Origin: Solidesulfovibrio fructosivorans JJ]
GTDB taxonomy: Bacteria > Desulfobacterota > Desulfovibrionia > Desulfovibrionales > Desulfovibrionaceae
Length of the DNA: 41,067 bases
Direction: 5' to 3'
Assembly (NCBI RefSeq): GCF_000179555.1
Contig: NZ_AECZ01000036.1
Coordinates: 1-41,067, forward strand
Shown: in pieces, positions 9,549 to 17,921 of the stretch
Position numbering within the stretch: position 1 is the stretch's first letter
Layout: each line of letters starts with the position of its first letter
Notes under the pieces: generated by a model
The model's database searches: none
Seen by the model: the letters and a program-made list of their open reading frames with translations, nothing else
What the model was told of the DNA's origin: nothing
Translations under genes and position numbers: made by a program

Positions 9549-9984
9549 CCAGGGGCTCCGCCCCTGGAACCCCGCCGGGGGGCTTGATGCCCCCCGGTCC
9601 CCCCTTTACCGGCTTGGGATGGCGGGTGGAGGTGTGGTTGGTGGTGCCTTGTTGCCGCAATCGGCCCGGCGGCACGAGGAGCTTCGCTCCTCGAAGCCGG
9701 ACACGATTGCGGCAACAACCGCGCCAGCGGCGAAGCGCCGCATTTCAAGAAAAATCGTACGCTCCGAATGTCGCCCTCTTGGGGCGACCGGCGTGGTGGA
9801 GGCGGGATTTGCTTGGGACGAGCTTGTCGCGAAGCGACATGCACCGTCCCGACAAATTCCGCCGCCATCTTCTCCGCACTCCGCCTTAGCGCCAACCATC
9901 CCCGCCCCCGCCCGGCCAAAGCACACCGGACGGGGGGCCGGGGGGCCCGTGGCCTCCCGGCGGGGTGCAGGGGCAGCGCCCCTG
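9549..9984 (+). repeat. 436-bp palindromic structured repeat element, copy 1
   Basis: The left end reads CCAGGGGCTCCGCCCCTGG followed by CCCGCCGGGGGGC...GCCCCCCGG. The right end read backwards gives CAGGGGCGCTGCCCCTG, then CCCGCCGGGAGGC...CCCCCCGG. The element therefore has terminal inverted repeats of about 55 bases, each made of two small hairpins. Inside, 9650-9717 is a strong hairpin with GTTGCCGCAATCG / CGATTGCGGCAAC arms. It is followed by GCCAGCGGCGAAGCGCCGCA, a GTCGCCC / GGGGCGAC hairpin, and a GGGACG / CGTCCC hairpin (9815-9851). The same modules recur in the same order, inverted, at 24104-24547. No protein-like reading frame fits it. Confidence 0.85.
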
Positions 9985-10009
9985 CTTCGCCTCGTCGCGT
10001 CCTGCTTCC

Positions 10010-11425
10010 CTACCCCCTACGCCGCGCCGCGTAGCGCCTGGCCGCCGCGACGAAGTTCGGCGCCCAGTGGGGCGCGCCCTCGGCGTGGATGTGGGTATAG
10101 GCGGCGAAGGTGTTGCCCGTCAGCAGGCCGTCGTGGCCCTCGCACATGCCCACGCCCCGCTCCATGGCCAGGGTGAAGGCTTCGGGACCGGGGAGCGGCG
10201 AGCAGTCGAGGGCCGCCTGGCAACGGGAGTAATGAAATTCGTGCCCATGGAGCAGGGTTCCGGCGGGGTGAAAGGGATTGTCCCGCACCACCCGGGCCAG
10301 GCTGTAGCCAAGTCCCTGGGGCCTGGCGCAAAGCGTGGTGGTGATGGGATACACACCGGCCATGGGGTAGGTGACGCCCCGCACCTCGAGCCCCTGGCAC
10401 AGGTACATGAACCCGCCGCACTCGGCGTAGATGGGGAGTCCCGAAGCGGAAAGGGCGCGCACCCGTTCCCGCACGACGCGATTGTCGGCCAGGGCCGCGA
10501 CCTGGGTTTCGGGAAAGCCGCCGCCGAGGTAAAGACCGTCGAGGTCGGGCCAAGGCGCCGGGTCGAGGATGCTGACGGAGACGATGCGCGCGCCGGCGCG
10601 CGTCAGCGCCTCGATATTTTCCGGATAGTAGAACCACAGGGCCGCATCGCGCACCACGCCGATGACCGGCGCGTCCGGGCCGGGCGGCGCGGGCGGCGGG
10701 GGAAGCTCCAGGTCTGGCAGCGGCGGCGCGGACTGGGCCAGGGCGACGAGCCGGTCGAGGTCCACATGTTCGCGCACGAGCGCGGCCAGACCGTCCAGGA
10801 TGGCGTCCACGGCGGCGTGCTCGCGGTTGGAGACCAGTCCCATGTGGCGCTCGGGAATGGGATTGTCGGAAATTTTGGGCAGCAGTCCCAGCACCGGCAC
10901 CCCGGCCAGGGTTTCGATGCTTTCGCGCACGATGGCCCGGTGACGCGGTCCGGCGGTACGGTTGGCCACCACGCCGGCAAGGCGCAGTCCGGGTTCGAAG
11001 CCGGCCACGCCCGCGACCAGGGCGGCGGCGGTGCGGGTCATCTTGGTGGCGTCGAGAATCAGGACGACCGGGGCGTCGAGCTGGCGGGCCAGCGCGGCGG
11101 TGGAGCAGGAGCCGGCCACGTCCATGCCGTCGAACAGGCCGCGATTGCCTTCGATGACGGCGATGTCGGCGTCTTGGGATTTTTCCAGAAAAAGGGAAGG
11201 GAGCCTTTCGGCGGGCAATAAGAAAGGGTCCAGATTGGTGGCGTCGCACCCGGCGGCAAGTCCGAGCCAAGCGGCGTCGATGTAATCCGGACCCTTTTTG
11301 AACGGACGGACGCGCAGCCCGGCGGCGGCCAGAGCCCGGCAAACACCAAGAGTCAGGATGGTCTTGCCTGCGCCCCCGGACAGCCCGGCCAGGACAAGAC
11401 GCGGGCGATCATTCACGGCGCGCAT
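10010..11425 (-). CDS. cbiA: Cobyrinate a,c-diamide synthase-type amidotransferase
   Basis: This is a 471-residue glutamine-dependent amidotransferase of the CbiA/CobB family. The N-terminal ATP-binding half starts with a P-loop (GLSGGAGKT). The C-terminal type-1 glutaminase half has the cysteine nucleophile in YAECGGFMYL and the histidine in GHEFHYS. The classical role is amidation of the a and c side chains of cobyrinate. In Desulfovibrio this gene follows dsrD, and the likely substrate is siroheme, giving the siroamide cofactor of sulfite reductase; that role is inferred from context. The start is uncertain: ATG 11425 is used, and an in-frame GTG at 11467 is possible; neither has a good ribosome site. 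The last gene of the dsr operon. Confidence 0.9.
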   Translation of the reverse strand: MRAVNDRPRLVLAGLSGGAGKTILTLGVCRALAAAGLRVRPFKKGPDYIDAAWLGLAAGCDATNLDPFLLPAERLPSLFLEKSQDADIAVIEGNRGLFDGMDVAGSCSTAALARQLDAPVVLILDATKMTRTAAALVAGVAGFEPGLRLAGVVANRTAGPRHRAIVRESIETLAGVPVLGLLPKISDNPIPERHMGLVSNREHAAVDAILDGLAALVREHVDLDRLVALAQSAPPLPDLELPPPPAPPGPDAPVIGVVRDAALWFYYPENIEALTRAGARIVSVSILDPAPWPDLDGLYLGGGFPETQVAALADNRVVRERVRALSASGLPIYAECGGFMYLCQGLEVRGVTYPMAGVYPITTTLCARPQGLGYSLARVVRDNPFHPAGTLLHGHEFHYSRCQAALDCSPLPGPEAFTLAMERGVGMCEGHDGLLTGNTFAAYTHIHAEGAPHWAPNFVAAARRYAARRRG

Positions 11426-11555
11426 CGTCGTTCGCGCCTGACGGCGCGGCTGGTTTACGTGTTCCACGGGGCGATCGCCGCCGTGGCGGCCGCGGCCTCA
11501 GGCGCATAGCGACGCGGCGGGCGCGTGGCCAGGCATACGCCGGACGCCTCGCGAA

Positions 11556-11783
11556 CTAGTCTTCCTCGGCCTGCTGCTTGCCCACGCCGGCCAGGCCGTA
11601 CATGGAGGTGGAGCCGCTGGACCAGAAGATGACCTTGCCTTCGTTGACCAGTTCGGTGAGGACCTTTTTGACTTCGCGGGGCTTTTTGTCCGGGAAAATC
11701 TTGCAGAAATCGTTGAAGTAGAACTTGCTCTTACCCGTTTTGCCCGTGAGGAACTCGAGCACCTGCTCTTTCTCGGAAGCCAT
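11556..11783 (-). CDS. dsrD: DsrD, activator of dissimilatory sulfite reductase
   Basis: This is a 75-residue winged-helix protein with the typical sequence of DsrD: FLTGKTGKSKFYFNDFCKIF, then PREVKKVLTELVNEGKVIFW and SSGSTSMYGLAG. In sulfate reducers DsrD binds DsrAB and raises its activity rather than acting as a DNA-binding repressor (family knowledge). The start has an AGAGGG ribosome site. It lies 63 bases after dsrB and before cbiA, the arrangement known in Desulfovibrio. Its presence is diagnostic of an organism that reduces, rather than oxidises, sulfur compounds. Confidence 0.97.
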   Translation of the reverse strand: MASEKEQVLEFLTGKTGKSKFYFNDFCKIFPDKKPREVKKVLTELVNEGKVIFWSSGSTSMYGLAGVGKQQAEED

Positions 11784-11846
11784 ACCGTTCCCTCTTTGTT
11801 TGATCCTGGCGGGGAGGAGTCCCTCCCCGCCAGGATTGGTTGATGC

Positions 11847-13010
11847 TTAGGCCTCGATGTGCTTCGTGAACTTGAACTGCGTACTCTGGCGCCACGTGTA
11901 GTAGGCCGGATCGCGGAAGTCGTCGATGCAGTGATGCGAGAACTCGAGGTCGCACAGCTCGAAGAACTTCTCCCAGCCGATGCGCTCGGCCCATTCGCCC
12001 AGGCGCTCGTACTTGTTGGCGTCTTTCGCGTAGACCTCGACGATGTGCTTGATCATCTTGGTCAGCGTCGGCCAACGCGGCGGCTCGTTGGGGATGTAGG
12101 CCACAACGACCTTGGAGAACTTCGGCATGGAGATGCGGTTGGACACCTTGCCGCCGACCATGAGCACGATGCCGTCACCCTCGCCGGAAGCGAGCGGCAT
12201 GGCCGGGCACATGGTGTAGCAGTTGCCGCAGTACATGCAGCGCGAGGCGTTGACCGCGACGGAGTTGACCTTCTTGCCGTCGATCTCGACCTTGGTCGGC
12301 TTGATGGCGCCGGTGGGGCAGGCGGAGATGGCCAGCGGGATTTCGCAGATGTTGTCCAGGCGGTCGTGTTCGACGATCGGCGGCTTGCGGTGGATGCCGA
12401 CGATGCCGATGTCGGAGCAGTGCACGGCGCCGCACATGTTCAGGCAGCAGGCCAGGGAGATGCGGACCATGGCCGGCAGGGTCATGGACTGGAAGTACTC
12501 GAACATTTCGTCCATGACGGCCTTGACCGGGCCGGAGGCGTCGGTGGCCGGGGTGTGGCAGTGCACATAGCCCTGGGTGTGGACGATGTTGGACACGCAG
12601 GCGCCGGTGCCGCCGATGGGGAACTTGTAGCTGCCGCCGGCGAACTTGCGGGACTCGAGGTCGGCGATGAGGCCGTTCAAGGCCTCTTCGGTCTCGACCA
12701 TGAACTCCACGTTGTTACGCGTGGTAAAGCGCAGGTGGCCGCCGCAGTGCTTGTCGGCGATCTCGCAGATCTCACGGACGTGGGTGACGCTCATGAGGCG
12801 GGCGCCGCCGACACGCACGGTGTAGACCACGTCGCCGGAGAGCGCGGCGTGCTTGAGCACGCCGGGCTTGACGATCTCGTGGTAGTCCCACTGGCCTTTA
12901 TTCTTCTTGATGACCGCCGGATAGAACTCCTCGTAATGCCGAGGGCCGATATCCGTGATGCGGCCTTCCATGGGTTTGTCGGGATTGTATCCGGAAGAGA
13001 TGAATGCCAT
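11847..13010 (-). CDS. dsrB: Dissimilatory sulfite reductase beta subunit
   Basis: This is a 387-residue beta subunit of the cytoplasmic alpha2beta2 siroheme sulfite reductase that reduces sulfite in respiration with DsrC. The sulfite/nitrite reductase core includes [13 protein letters not shown]. The siroheme-[4Fe-4S] cysteines are in [16 protein letters not shown] ferredoxin-like insert has CPTGAIKP and [17 protein letters not shown] for a second [4Fe-4S] cluster. The length matches Desulfovibrio DsrB. The ATG has GGGAGGA upstream. It follows dsrA by 16 bases and is cotranscribed with it. No key residue appears to be missing. Confidence 0.99.
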   Translation of the reverse strand: MAFISSGYNPDKPMEGRITDIGPRHYEEFYPAVIKKNKGQWDYHEIVKPGVLKHAALSGDVVYTVRVGGARLMSVTHVREICEIADKHCGGHLRFTTRNNVEFMVETEEALNGLIADLESRKFAGGSYKFPIGGTGACVSNIVHTQGYVHCHTPATDASGPVKAVMDEMFEYFQSMTLPAMVRISLACCLNMCGAVHCSDIGIVGIHRKPPIVEHDRLDNICEIPLAISACPTGAIKPTKVEIDGKKVNSVAVNASRCMYCGNCYTMCPAMPLASGEGDGIVLMVGGKVSNRISMPKFSKVVVAYIPNEPPRWPTLTKMIKHIVEVYAKDANKYERLGEWAERIGWEKFFELCDLEFSHHCIDDFRDPAYYTWRQSTQFKFTKHIEA

Positions 13011-13026
13011 GTCAGTGTCCTCCCAC

Positions 13027-14340
13027 TTATCTCATGTGTCTCTGGCGATAGGCCTTTTCGTCGTGGGCAAAGCCGCCGGGCACCTCATCTTCCTTGAAGA
13101 AGATGTAGGGGTTGGCACGGGGGGATTCCACATGCTGCGGGATAGCCTTGGTGTTGGTGACCTCGAGCAGCTTCTGGAAGGAGAGACGTTTGATGGTCTC
13201 GCCCACGCGCTCGCGGTTCTTGCCTTCTTCCATCCACCAGTCCCAGATGTTCTCGATGATTTCCTTGACCTCGTCGTAGGGGTTTTCCACCACGACGAAG
13301 GGCACGAGCAGGGAGGACATCTGCGCGCCGTCGAGAATCGGGGCCTTGGCGCCGACCAGGATGGACGCGCCGGTTTCCTTGCCGATCTTAAGGGCGGCCG
13401 GCATGGTGTTGATGCAGTGCATGCAGCGGGTGCAGTTGCTGTTGTCGATGGACAGCTTGGCGCCGTCGTAGCTCATGCAGCCGGTGGGGCAGCGGTCCAC
13501 GACTTCCTTGACGACGTCGAAGGCGCCCCAGTCACGGCCGGCGTGGGAGCCGCCGCCCGGCTTGAACTCGCCGCCGACATAGGCTTTCACGCGGTCCTGG
13601 TCGATCTGGATATCGTCCTTCCAGGTGCCGATGACCGAGAAGTCGGAGCGGGCGATGGAGGCCACGCAGCCGTTCGGACAGCCGTCGAACTTGAACTTGA
13701 ACTTGTAGGGGAAGGCCGGGCGGTGCAGCTCGTCCTGATAGTCGTTGGTCAGGGTGTGGCACACGTCCTGGGTGTCGTAGCAAGCGAATTCGCAGCGGGA
13801 CTGGCCCAGGCAATCGGCCGGGGTGCGCAGGTTGGAGCCCGAGCCGCCAAGGTCCGTATTCAGATTGTGGGTCAGGTCGTGGAAAATTTCCTCGAGCTGC
13901 GGGGTGGTGGTGCCGAGCAGCACGATGTCGCCGGTGGAACCGTGCATGTTGGTCAGGCCCGAGCCGCGCAGATCCCAGATGTCCATGATCTGGCGGAGAT
14001 ACTCGGTGGTGTAGTACTTGCCGGAGGGCTGGGCCACACGAACCGTATGAAAATGGGCCACGCCGGGGAACATCTCGGGCTGGTCACAGTAGCGGCCGAT
14101 AACGCCGCCGCCATAGCCGAAAACGCCCACGATGCCGCCGTGCTTCCAATGCGTCTCCTTATCCTTAAAGGAGAGTTCCAGCACGCCGAGCAGGTCGTCG
14201 GCGCAATCGACCGGGATCTGGTAGTCCAGCCCCTTGGGATTGGCGGCCCGGTGCGCGGCTTCCTGTTTGATGTCGGACACGAAGCTGGGCCACGGCCCGG
14301 TTTCGAGCTGGTCCAACATGGGGGTTTGGTGTTTCGCCAT
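13027..14340 (-). CDS. dsrA: Dissimilatory sulfite reductase alpha subunit
   Basis: This is a 437-residue alpha subunit of dissimilatory sulfite reductase, partner of DsrB. Siroheme-coupled [4Fe-4S] cysteines lie in [18 protein letters not shown] and in [14 protein letters not shown]. The ferredoxin domain has [15 protein letters not shown] followed by [16 protein letters not shown]. The start is well fixed: [13 protein letters not shown] is a typical DsrA N-terminus and GGAGGAAG lies 7 bases upstream. It heads the dsrA-dsrB-dsrD-cbiA operon. A promoter with a consensus TTGACA and an overlapping palindrome lies about 175-200 bases upstream, giving a long untranslated leader of about 170 bases. 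Confidence 0.99.
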   Translation of the reverse strand: MAKHQTPMLDQLETGPWPSFVSDIKQEAAHRAANPKGLDYQIPVDCADDLLGVLELSFKDKETHWKHGGIVGVFGYGGGVIGRYCDQPEMFPGVAHFHTVRVAQPSGKYYTTEYLRQIMDIWDLRGSGLTNMHGSTGDIVLLGTTTPQLEEIFHDLTHNLNTDLGGSGSNLRTPADCLGQSRCEFACYDTQDVCHTLTNDYQDELHRPAFPYKFKFKFDGCPNGCVASIARSDFSVIGTWKDDIQIDQDRVKAYVGGEFKPGGGSHAGRDWGAFDVVKEVVDRCPTGCMSYDGAKLSIDNSNCTRCMHCINTMPAALKIGKETGASILVGAKAPILDGAQMSSLLVPFVVVENPYDEVKEIIENIWDWWMEEGKNRERVGETIKRLSFQKLLEVTNTKAIPQHVESPRANPYIFFKEDEVPGGFAHDEKAYRQRHMR

Positions 14341-14488
14341 TTGCTTCCTCCAGTGGGGTTGAAGAGTTACCGCCTTAACCAGTTAAACACGCGCCCCGGG
14401 CGACGTCCGCCGCCTTTCGGCGCCTCCCCCCCGACCGACCCTGCTCGCCGGCGGGCGGGGCGTTATTCACGCGGGAGGTCTTGAAAAA

Positions 14489-14516
14489 ACGTGAACGAAT
14501 GCACAATCGCTCACGT
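14489..14516. promoter_or_regulatory. Inverted repeat over the predicted dsr start point
   Basis: Arms ACGTGAACGA (14489-14498) and TCGCTCACGT (14507-14516) are complementary with one mismatch, separated by 8 bases. On the minus strand it covers the predicted -10 edge and the first transcribed bases of the dsr operon, the classic position for a repressor site. A run of six T follows it on the minus strand, so a hairpin-attenuator reading is also possible if transcription starts further upstream. Confidence 0.5.
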
Positions 14517-14543
14517 CCTAAGATGACTAAAGCCTTATGTCAA
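14515..14543 (-). promoter_or_regulatory. Predicted sigma-70 promoter of the dsr operon
   Basis: On the minus strand a perfect -35 TTGACA (14543-14538) is followed after 17 bases by TAGGAC (14520-14515) as a weak -10. The start point would be near 14508. The rest of the 330-base gap between dsrA and the next plus-strand gene holds a GC-rich stretch with a CCGCCTTTCGGCG mini-hairpin and no gene. Confidence 0.5.
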
Positions 14544-14670
14544 CGGGAAAACGGCCTTTGGCCGGTTCCGCGCGCATCCAGGACCCATAGCATTTTGCCC
14601 CGGTCGTTGCAAAGTCCTTTTGTCCCCGGCCGGCCTCTCGCCCCCCTTGCCAACGGCCCAAAATTCCCCC

Positions 14671-15336
14671 ATGCACGTCGCCATGCCCGACGCCGCCCCT
14701 TCCTGCCGCCGCTGCGGGGCCTGCTGCCGCGACGGCGGCCCGGCCCTGCATGTCCGGGACCTGCCCCTTCTCGGGGACGGCGTCCTTGCCCTTGCCGACC
14801 TCATGACCCTGCGCCGCGGGGAATACGTCACGGACAACGTGGCCGGCACGATCGGCCCCTCCCCGGTGGAACTGGTCAAGATCCGCCCGGTTCCGGGCGG
14901 CCGGACCTGCCGGTTCTACCTGGCCGGCCCGCCCGGAGCCTGCGCCATCCACGAACGCCGCCCGGCCCAGTGCCGCGTCCTCTTCTGCGAAGCCCCGCGG
15001 GCTCTGGCCGCCATGTACCGGACGGAACTGCTCACCCGGCGCGACATCCTGGGAGCGCAAAGTCCCCTGGCCGAGTTGTGCGCCCACCACGAAGCCGAAA
15101 CCGGGCTGCTCGACCTGGCGCGACGGTGCCGGCAAGCCCTGGCCGGGGACCGCGACGCCCGCGAGGCCGTCATCCGGGCCGACCGTCTCGACGCCGCCCT
15201 GCGCGACCTCGTGCCCGAACGCGCCGGCGTCCCGCCCGAGGTCCTGCCCTTTCTTTTCGGCCGCCCCCTCCGGCAGGCCCTGCCCGCCTGCCGCGCCGCC
15301 CTGGCCGCCCTTTACAACGACGGCTCCAGCGCCTAA
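14671..15336 (+). CDS. YkgJ-family cysteine-cluster protein
   Basis: This is a protein of about 221 residues with the YkgJ (CxxCGACC) signature: CRRCGACCRDGG near residue 11, followed by LHVRDLPLL, then a second cysteine group in GACAIHERRPAQCRVLFCEAP. Proteins of this family bind a metal or Fe-S cluster through these cysteines; the biochemical role is unknown in most cases. The second half is alpha-helical and alanine-arginine rich. The start is uncertain: ATGs at 14671 and 14683 are both possible and neither has a strong ribosome site; both start just before the cysteine motif. It is divergent from dsrA, which may be coincidence or may mean it shares control with sulfite reduction. Confidence 0.85.
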   Translation: MHVAMPDAAPSCRRCGACCRDGGPALHVRDLPLLGDGVLALADLMTLRRGEYVTDNVAGTIGPSPVELVKIRPVPGGRTCRFYLAGPPGACAIHERRPAQCRVLFCEAPRALAAMYRTELLTRRDILGAQSPLAELCAHHEAETGLLDLARRCRQALAGDRDAREAVIRADRLDAALRDLVPERAGVPPEVLPFLFGRPLRQALPACRAALAALYNDGSSA

Positions 15337-15381
15337 ACAGACGACGCCATCATAAGAAGTAGCAACGTCTGCGAGGTTTTC

Positions 15382-15882
15382 ATGAAACGTCTTTTGCTCG
15401 CCTTTGTCTTCGTTTGCGCCACCGCAGTCGCCGTCCATGCCATGGATATCCGTCAAGGCTTCGGAAAACATCGCTACGGCGAAAGTTGCCAGACCCTTTT
15501 CTCCGGCCCCTCTTTCGCCGTGGAGCGCGCCCGGCCCGTCTGGAACCGCCAGCTCCAGATGTTCGGCCTGGCCTACGACCCCGATGTGGTGGCCAAAAGC
15601 CCCTTCATCCTGCACTACGACAAGGACGAAAAGCCCCAGTTCCAGGGCATTCCCCTCAATCGCATCTATTACGGCTGCGACAAGAAAACCGGCCGTTTCT
15701 CCCTGGTGGTGCTCGTCCACGACCTGCTCACGGTCAAGGACCTCGTCAAGAAAACCACGGCCCTGCTCGGCGAGCCGACCGACACCACCATGATCCAGAC
15801 CATCTGGGTCCTGCCCGACCTCTACGTCCAGATCGACCAAGTCTATATGATCATCTACGACCGCCGGGCCGGTAAGATTTAA
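15382..15882 (+). CDS. Secreted protein of unknown function
   Basis: This is a 166-residue protein with a clear signal peptide: MKRLLLAFVFVCATAVAVHA, with cleavage predicted after residue 20. The mature 146 residues contain two cysteines (in GESCQTLF and YYGCDKK) that could form a disulfide, and aromatic-rich strands such as LVVLVHDLL and YVQIDQVYMIIYD, suggesting a small beta-rich periplasmic domain. GAGG lies upstream of the ATG. It follows the YkgJ-type gene by 45 bases on the same strand and could share its transcript. I recognise no family. Confidence 0.8.
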   Translation: MKRLLLAFVFVCATAVAVHAMDIRQGFGKHRYGESCQTLFSGPSFAVERARPVWNRQLQMFGLAYDPDVVAKSPFILHYDKDEKPQFQGIPLNRIYYGCDKKTGRFSLVVLVHDLLTVKDLVKKTTALLGEPTDTTMIQTIWVLPDLYVQIDQVYMIIYDRRAGKI

Positions 15883-15895
15883 CCACGGCCCATGA

Positions 15896-16042
15896 CCGCC
15901 GCCACGTCCGGTTCGCGTCACCGGCTGGACGCTGGCCGGACTGGCCGCCACCATCGCCTTCTACGCGCTCTCGGACATTCTTTACCTCGTGTCGCCGCCC
16001 CGCCTCTGGACGCGCCTGCTTTTCAGGGGTGTGTGGAGAGCC
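15896..16042 (+). pseudogene. Possible remnant of a small membrane protein
   Basis: Right after the secreted-protein gene one frame reads VTGWTLAGLAATIAFYALSD followed by ILYLVSPPRLWTRLLF, a convincing single transmembrane helix with a basic flank. It has no usable start codon in frame: a TGA at 15893 closes it. An ATG at 15892 lies in the neighbouring frame. It also has no stop before running into the composite repeat at 16043. It may be a small gene broken by a frameshift and by repeat insertion, or chance. Confidence 0.25.
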
Positions 16043-16214
16043 GGGGGGAAACTTTGTCTTACGAAAAGTTTCCCCCCAGGCCCCCCTTCCAAAGACTTCA
16101 ATAATCGCACCGGGTATGGTTGTCGCATCCCTTCTATTATAAAATTTAGGAAGGGGAGAGCGCGAGAGGGGAGAACCCTTTCTAAAGGGTTTCCCCTCTC
16201 GCATGCTTCCTTCT
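16043..16214 (+). repeat. Composite two-hairpin intergenic repeat, copy 2 (A+B)
   Basis: Hairpin A (16043-16104: GGGGGGAAACTTT / AAAAGTTTCCCCCC, then CCAAAGACTTC), an AT-rich spacer, and hairpin B (from AAAATTTAGGAAGGGG to CCCCTCTCGCATGCTTCC) are in the same order and orientation as copy 1. Both flanking genes are on the plus strand. Confidence 0.88.
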
Positions 16215-16231
16215 TAAAACGCATTCTAATT

Positions 16232-16250
16232 GACAATGATTTTCATTTTC
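16232..16250. promoter_or_regulatory. Fur box upstream of the DUF2325 gene
   Basis: GACAATGATTTTCATTTTC matches 15 of 19 positions of the classical Fur consensus GATAATGATAATCATTATC. It lies 47 bases before the start codon at 16297, in the promoter region. It predicts iron-dependent repression. Confidence 0.65.
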
Positions 16251-16296
16251 GTGTAGATCCGTTCCATACGGTCCCGCCCGGGGCCGGGGAGGAGCC

Positions 16297-17601
16297 ATGC
16301 AGCGCAAGACCCTGCACGAAAACGCCGAATTCGCCTGCCCCATCGTGGGCACCTGCCTGACCATTTCCGAACTGCGCCGGATCTGCCGCAAATGCGGTGA
16401 CGCCGTGCCCGACGAGGCTTCGGACTACGACGCCCACGGCTTCCTGGTGGGCCAGGCCAAGGTGGCCGGAGGCGCGCCGGCCAAGTATCTGCAACGCTTT
16501 CTGGACAAGAAATACCGCAAGGACCTGCGCGCCTTCCTGCGCGTCGACGACCCGGAAAAACTGCGACGCATGTGGCGGGAACGGGCCGACGCCGGCGACG
16601 TGCCCGGCCCCTTCTGGGCGATCATGTCCCATCCGAACGTGCCACAATGGCTCATGCGCGAAGTCTACGGCGAAGTGCACATGCTTTCCCACCGGGTCGG
16701 CGCGGCCAACCGGGCCGACCTGTCGCGCCTGGCCTGGCTCGAGGAGAAGCTCTCCGAAGCCGCCGCCGCCCTGGAGGATCAAAAAAGCGTCCTGCGCCAA
16801 GCCGTCGGCGTCTGGAAGAACCGCTGCCGGGAGGCCATGGAGGAGCTGGCCGAGCAGCGGCGGCAACGACATGCGGCGGAACGCGAACGCATCTCGCTCA
16901 AGGCCGCCATCGAAAACTCGGCCGTGGCCGCCGTGCGCCGCGACCGCGACATCCTGAGCCGCCAGCTGGCGGAAACGACCAAGCAGCTGGAGGCGACCGA
17001 AGCCGAGGCCGGCCGGCAAGCCTTGGCCCTGGAAAAGATGCACGCCGAGCTGACCACGGCGCGGCGCGACCTGGACGACCGGAACAGCGAAGTGACGGCC
17101 CTGGAGGCATCGCTTTTCGCGGCCCTCGGCGACGCGGCCGCGGCCCATGCCGCCCATGCCGAGCACCACCAGGACGATATCGAGGCCCTGCAAGAAGGGC
17201 ATGTCTGCCCCTGCCGGGAACAAGGGCTGCCCGAAGGGGTCTGCGGCGGGGACTGCCCCTGTCCGGCCGCGCAAACCCACCCGGGACTGGCCGGCAAGCG
17301 GGTGCTCTACGTGGGCGGGCGCTGCTCGCTTGTGGCCCACTACAAATTGCTGGCCTCCAAATTCGGCTGCGAGCTGATGCACCACGACGGCGGCCGGGAA
17401 CAGTCGGCCCACCGCCTCTGGGAACTGCTTGGCTCGGCCGACGCGGTGGTGTGCCCGGTGGACTGCGTGAGCCACGAGGCCTGTTCCCTGGTCAAGCAGG
17501 CCTGCCGGGGCTGCCTCAAACCGCTGATCCTGGCCCGGTCCTCGGGCCTTTCCAGCCTGGCCCGGTCCCTGGCCGAACTCGACGCGCCCCCGGCGCAATA
17601 A
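16297..17601 (+). CDS. DUF2325 domain protein with long coiled coil
   Basis: This is a 434-residue protein in three parts. Residues 1-140 have a CPIVGTCLTISELRRICRKC cysteine motif. Residues about 145-275 are a charged heptad-rich coiled coil. A short cysteine-dense linker (CPCREQGLPEGVCGGDCPCP) leads into a C-terminal DUF2325 domain, marked by GKRVLYVGGRCS, MHHDGG, ADAVVCPVDCVSHEAC, and RSSGLSSLARSL. DUF2325 is an uncharacterised Rossmann-like domain. The cysteine content suggests metal or Fe-S binding, and the Fur box 47 bases upstream suggests a role when iron is scarce; both are inference. The ATG is preceded by GGGGAGGAG. It is not followed by a close gene. Confidence 0.85.
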   Translation: MQRKTLHENAEFACPIVGTCLTISELRRICRKCGDAVPDEASDYDAHGFLVGQAKVAGGAPAKYLQRFLDKKYRKDLRAFLRVDDPEKLRRMWRERADAGDVPGPFWAIMSHPNVPQWLMREVYGEVHMLSHRVGAANRADLSRLAWLEEKLSEAAAALEDQKSVLRQAVGVWKNRCREAMEELAEQRRQRHAAERERISLKAAIENSAVAAVRRDRDILSRQLAETTKQLEATEAEAGRQALALEKMHAELTTARRDLDDRNSEVTALEASLFAALGDAAAAHAAHAEHHQDDIEALQEGHVCPCREQGLPEGVCGGDCPCPAAQTHPGLAGKRVLYVGGRCSLVAHYKLLASKFGCELMHHDGGREQSAHRLWELLGSADAVVCPVDCVSHEACSLVKQACRGCLKPLILARSSGLSSLARSLAELDAPPAQ

Positions 17602-17644
17602 CACGTCCGCGCGGGCGGTTGCGTCGCGAAGCCTTCCCGGCTAT

Positions 17645-17681
17645 CCTTTGGTCGCCGGTGTCACGCCGGCCCCGCCAAAGG
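17645..17681. other. Nested hairpin downstream of the DUF2325 gene
   Basis: CCTTTGG (17645-17651) pairs with CCAAAGG (17675-17681), enclosing a second stem GCCGG / CCGGC. There is no T-run directly after it, so it is at best a weak terminator. The rest of 17602-17921 holds no gene; a T8 tract at 17761 and a TTGTGA-N6-TGTCAA sequence near 17890 are the only other visible marks. Confidence 0.3.
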
Positions 17682-17921
17682 AGACGGCGTCGCCGCCCCC
17701 GCGCCAACGCCGATTCCGTTTCCGGGCATGTCCCTCTTGCGCCCGCGCCCCTCATCCTTATTTTTTTTCGACAACAGGGCGTTTCGGGAGCCGGATCGCG
17801 GCGTTACCGGCGCATGGGGACCGCCGGCTGCATTTTTGCATCAATCGGACTATTTTGGGCTTGCGAGGCGTGTCGATGGCGGGTAACTTGTGAAAAAAGT
17901 GTCAACGTGAGGCCCGCTGCC

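Noticed and set aside
12955-14484. Long plus-strand reading frame opposite dsrA
   Set aside because: It is the antisense shadow of dsrA; its composition is His/Val/Gly-rich as expected for the complement of GC-rich codons, and dsrA is certain.
14527-15954. 475-codon minus-strand frame opposite the YkgJ-type and secreted-protein genes
   Set aside because: The plus-strand genes carry a clear cysteine motif and a signal peptide; the minus frame has neither domain nor ribosome site.
16572-17880. 530-codon plus frame overlapping the DUF2325 gene and ending with the [2Fe-2S] ferredoxin
   Set aside because: Only the last 80 codons are protein-like and they have their own ATG at 17922; the rest is an out-of-frame Arg/Gly/Pro-rich shadow.
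17885-17905. TTGTGA-N6-TGTCAA as a CRP/FNR-type site before the ferredoxin gene
   Set aside because: The second half-site matches only 4 of 6 positions and such sites occur by chance; not strong enough to call.
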